A stretch of DNA of 5,809 nt from Candidatus Aenigmatarchaeota archaeon (lineage in GTDB: Archaea > Aenigmatarchaeota > Aenigmatarchaeia > GW2011-AR5): contig JAGVVX010000059.1 in NCBI GenBank assembly GCA_018304565.1, positions 1-5,809 of the forward strand, read 5' to 3'. How positions within the stretch are numbered: position 1 is the first letter of the stretch; every line of letters begins with the position of its first letter. Below the pieces are notes generated by a model. The model was not told the DNA's origin. It saw nothing but the letters and a program-made list of their open reading frames with translations, and did not search any database. The position numbers and the translations under genes are program-made. Shown piece by piece: positions 4,816 through 5,809 of this stretch.

Positions 4816-5712
4816 ATGACCAAAATCACCTGTATCGGCGCCGGCAACCTCGGCGCGGCCATCGCTTATGAAATTGCTTCTCGAGGAATTGCCGATGAAT
4901 TAGTGCTCGTAGATCTTCTCAGAGACTTAGCCGAAGGACAAGCGGCAGATATTTTGCAGGCTCTCCCCTATCAAAACAAAACAAAAGTATCTTCCGGCGA
5001 TTATCCCGCCATGGCCCATTCCGATGTCATTGTCCTCACCGCCGGAAAACCGAGGACGCCGGACATCAAAGACAGGCTGCAGTTGGCCCACATCAACATC
5101 AAGATAGTGGGATCTATTCTGGAGGAAATAAAGAAATATTCCCCCGAGTCCATTATCATCACTCTCACCAACCCCATGGATATGATCAACCATTTCATCT
5201 TTACACGGGGGTTTGCCAAAGAAAAAGTGATTGGTTCGGGAGGACAGTTAGACTCTTCCCGGTTCAGGGTAGTCCTGGGATTTCCCGAAAAAGAGGTGGA
5301 AGCATACGTGCTGGGAGAACACGGCGAAGATCAGGCGCCTCTTTTCAGCAGAGTGAGGATTAATGGACAGAAGAGAGATTTTATTGAGGAGGAAAAAATT
5401 CACTTCAGAGAAAAAATAAGACAAACCGCACTTACCGTCATTCAGAAAAAAGGGGCGACCGTCTTTGCTCCCGCTTCCAATACGACAGATATGGTAGAGG
5501 CTATTATCAAAGACCAGAAGAAACTGATGATCTGCTCCGTGAATCTACAAGAAGAGTATGGATTATATAATGTTTCACTGGGTGTCCCTGTTATTCTAGG
5601 GAGGAAAGGAGTTGAAAATGTAAAAGAATGGCAGTTACATCCGGAAGAACTGCAGCAACTGCAGGACGCGGGAAGGAAGTTGAAAACAAGCTATAATGCT
5701 TTGGGCAATTAG
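4816..5712 (+). CDS. mdh: NAD-dependent malate dehydrogenase (LDH/MDH superfamily)
   Basis: Interconverts malate and oxaloacetate with NAD(H) in the cytoplasm. The 298 residues begin with a Rossmann fold: GAGNLG at 8-13, then D33 at the end of the second strand, which favours NAD over NADP. Catalytic elements are LTNPMD (117-122), the LDSSR segment with D146 and R149, and GEHG with the proton-acceptor H169. The substrate loop AGKPRTPDIKDRL (76-88) has R80 at the specificity position where lactate dehydrogenases carry Gln, which supports malate as substrate. R87 matches the mobile-loop arginine, but R80-R87 spacing is seven rather than the usual six residues, and the usual PG is PD. The start is supported by the TATA box. 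The gene is monocistronic, with an oligo-T tract just downstream. Lactate or another 2-oxoacid activity cannot be excluded. Confidence 0.9.
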   Translation: MTKITCIGAGNLGAAIAYEIASRGIADELVLVDLLRDLAEGQAADILQALPYQNKTKVSSGDYPAMAHSDVIVLTAGKPRTPDIKDRLQLAHINIKIVGSILEEIKKYSPESIIITLTNPMDMINHFIFTRGFAKEKVIGSGGQLDSSRFRVVLGFPEKEVEAYVLGEHGEDQAPLFSRVRINGQKRDFIEEEKIHFREKIRQTALTVIQKKGATVFAPASNTTDMVEAIIKDQKKLMICSVNLQEEYGLYNVSLGVPVILGRKGVENVKEWQLHPEELQQLQDAGRKLKTSYNALGN

Positions 5713-5724
5713 GGGTAATTATCA

Positions 5725-5729
5725 TTTTT
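5725..5729 (+). terminator. Oligo-T tract after malate dehydrogenase
   Basis: TTTTT begins 13 bases after the TAG, in ATCATTTTTCAC. It has no preceding stem, as expected of an archaeal T-run terminator. It abuts the end of the convergent gene. Confidence 0.4.
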
Positions 5730-5809
5730 CACAGTGCCGGCAAATACCTAACCACATGCTCCCTCTCAAATTTGATGATGAAATAATCTTTAATAAATTT
5801 GCCAAATTT
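5729..5809 (-). CDS. Possible C-terminus of a convergent gene (5' partial)
   Basis: On the minus strand a frame open at the right edge runs 26 codons to a TGA at 5729-5731, ending KFEREHVVRYLPAL. Its charged/hydrophobic alternation looks protein-like, and the position, 16 bp from the malate dehydrogenase stop, fits a convergent gene pair. A second minus-strand frame is also open at the edge and runs to a TGA at 5722 (ending GICRHCEK), so the choice of frame is uncertain. No family can be named from so few residues. Confidence 0.4.
   Translation of the reverse strand, partial: KFGKFIKDYFIIKFEREHVVRYLPAL

Noticed and set aside
5774..5780. TGATGA as the C box of a box C/D sRNA
   Set aside because: No CTGA D box at suitable spacing before the window ends, and the stretch is covered by open minus-strand frames.

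Overview
This window looks archaeal, most likely from a reduced-genome (DPANN-type) lineage. The genes that show this are the protease domain of an archaeal LonB, a shortened ribosomal protein S8e and an NSUN-type tRNA/rRNA m5C methyltransferase. Almost every start codon has a TATA box beginning 29-33 bases upstream and no Shine-Dalgarno sequence, the signature of leaderless archaeal transcription. The lineage below 'archaeon' is inference, because the window has no rRNA or other taxonomic marker.

Left part (1-962): the 3' end of lonB, then S8e (shorter than usual) behind its own TATA box. Right part (2814-5809): a single-domain Sua5/YrdC threonylcarbamoyl-AMP synthase, then two minus-strand genes overlapping by ATGA (m5C methyltransferase upstream, small membrane protein downstream). 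A 76-bp divergent promoter region follows, then an NAD-dependent malate/lactate dehydrogenase. The right edge seems to hold the 3' end of a convergent minus-strand gene.

Middle part (963-2813) is an accessory island of small genes of unknown function. It contains: (a) a compact unit with TATA boxes, a full-length Shine-Dalgarno sequence, two ATGA-coupled micro-ORFs of 42 and 40 codons that I translated by hand, and a hairpin plus T-run terminator of bacterial style; (b) an orphan protein of about 146 residues; (c) a 215-217 bp non-autonomous, MITE-like element at 1994-2210 with perfect terminal inverted repeats, long subterminal inverted repeats and an 8-bp target duplication, inserted in the last codons of (b) and supplying its new stop codon; (d) a 49-codon, lysine/glutamate-rich protein with weak antitoxin-like character; and (e) a 92-residue basic helical protein.

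The housekeeping genes share a theme of translation: S8e in the small subunit, t6A precursor synthesis by the YrdC protein and m5C RNA modification by the NSUN enzyme. They are separate transcription units rather than one operon. The most notable items are the inserted element with its effect on the upstream gene, and the Shine-Dalgarno-led micro-operon among otherwise leaderless genes.
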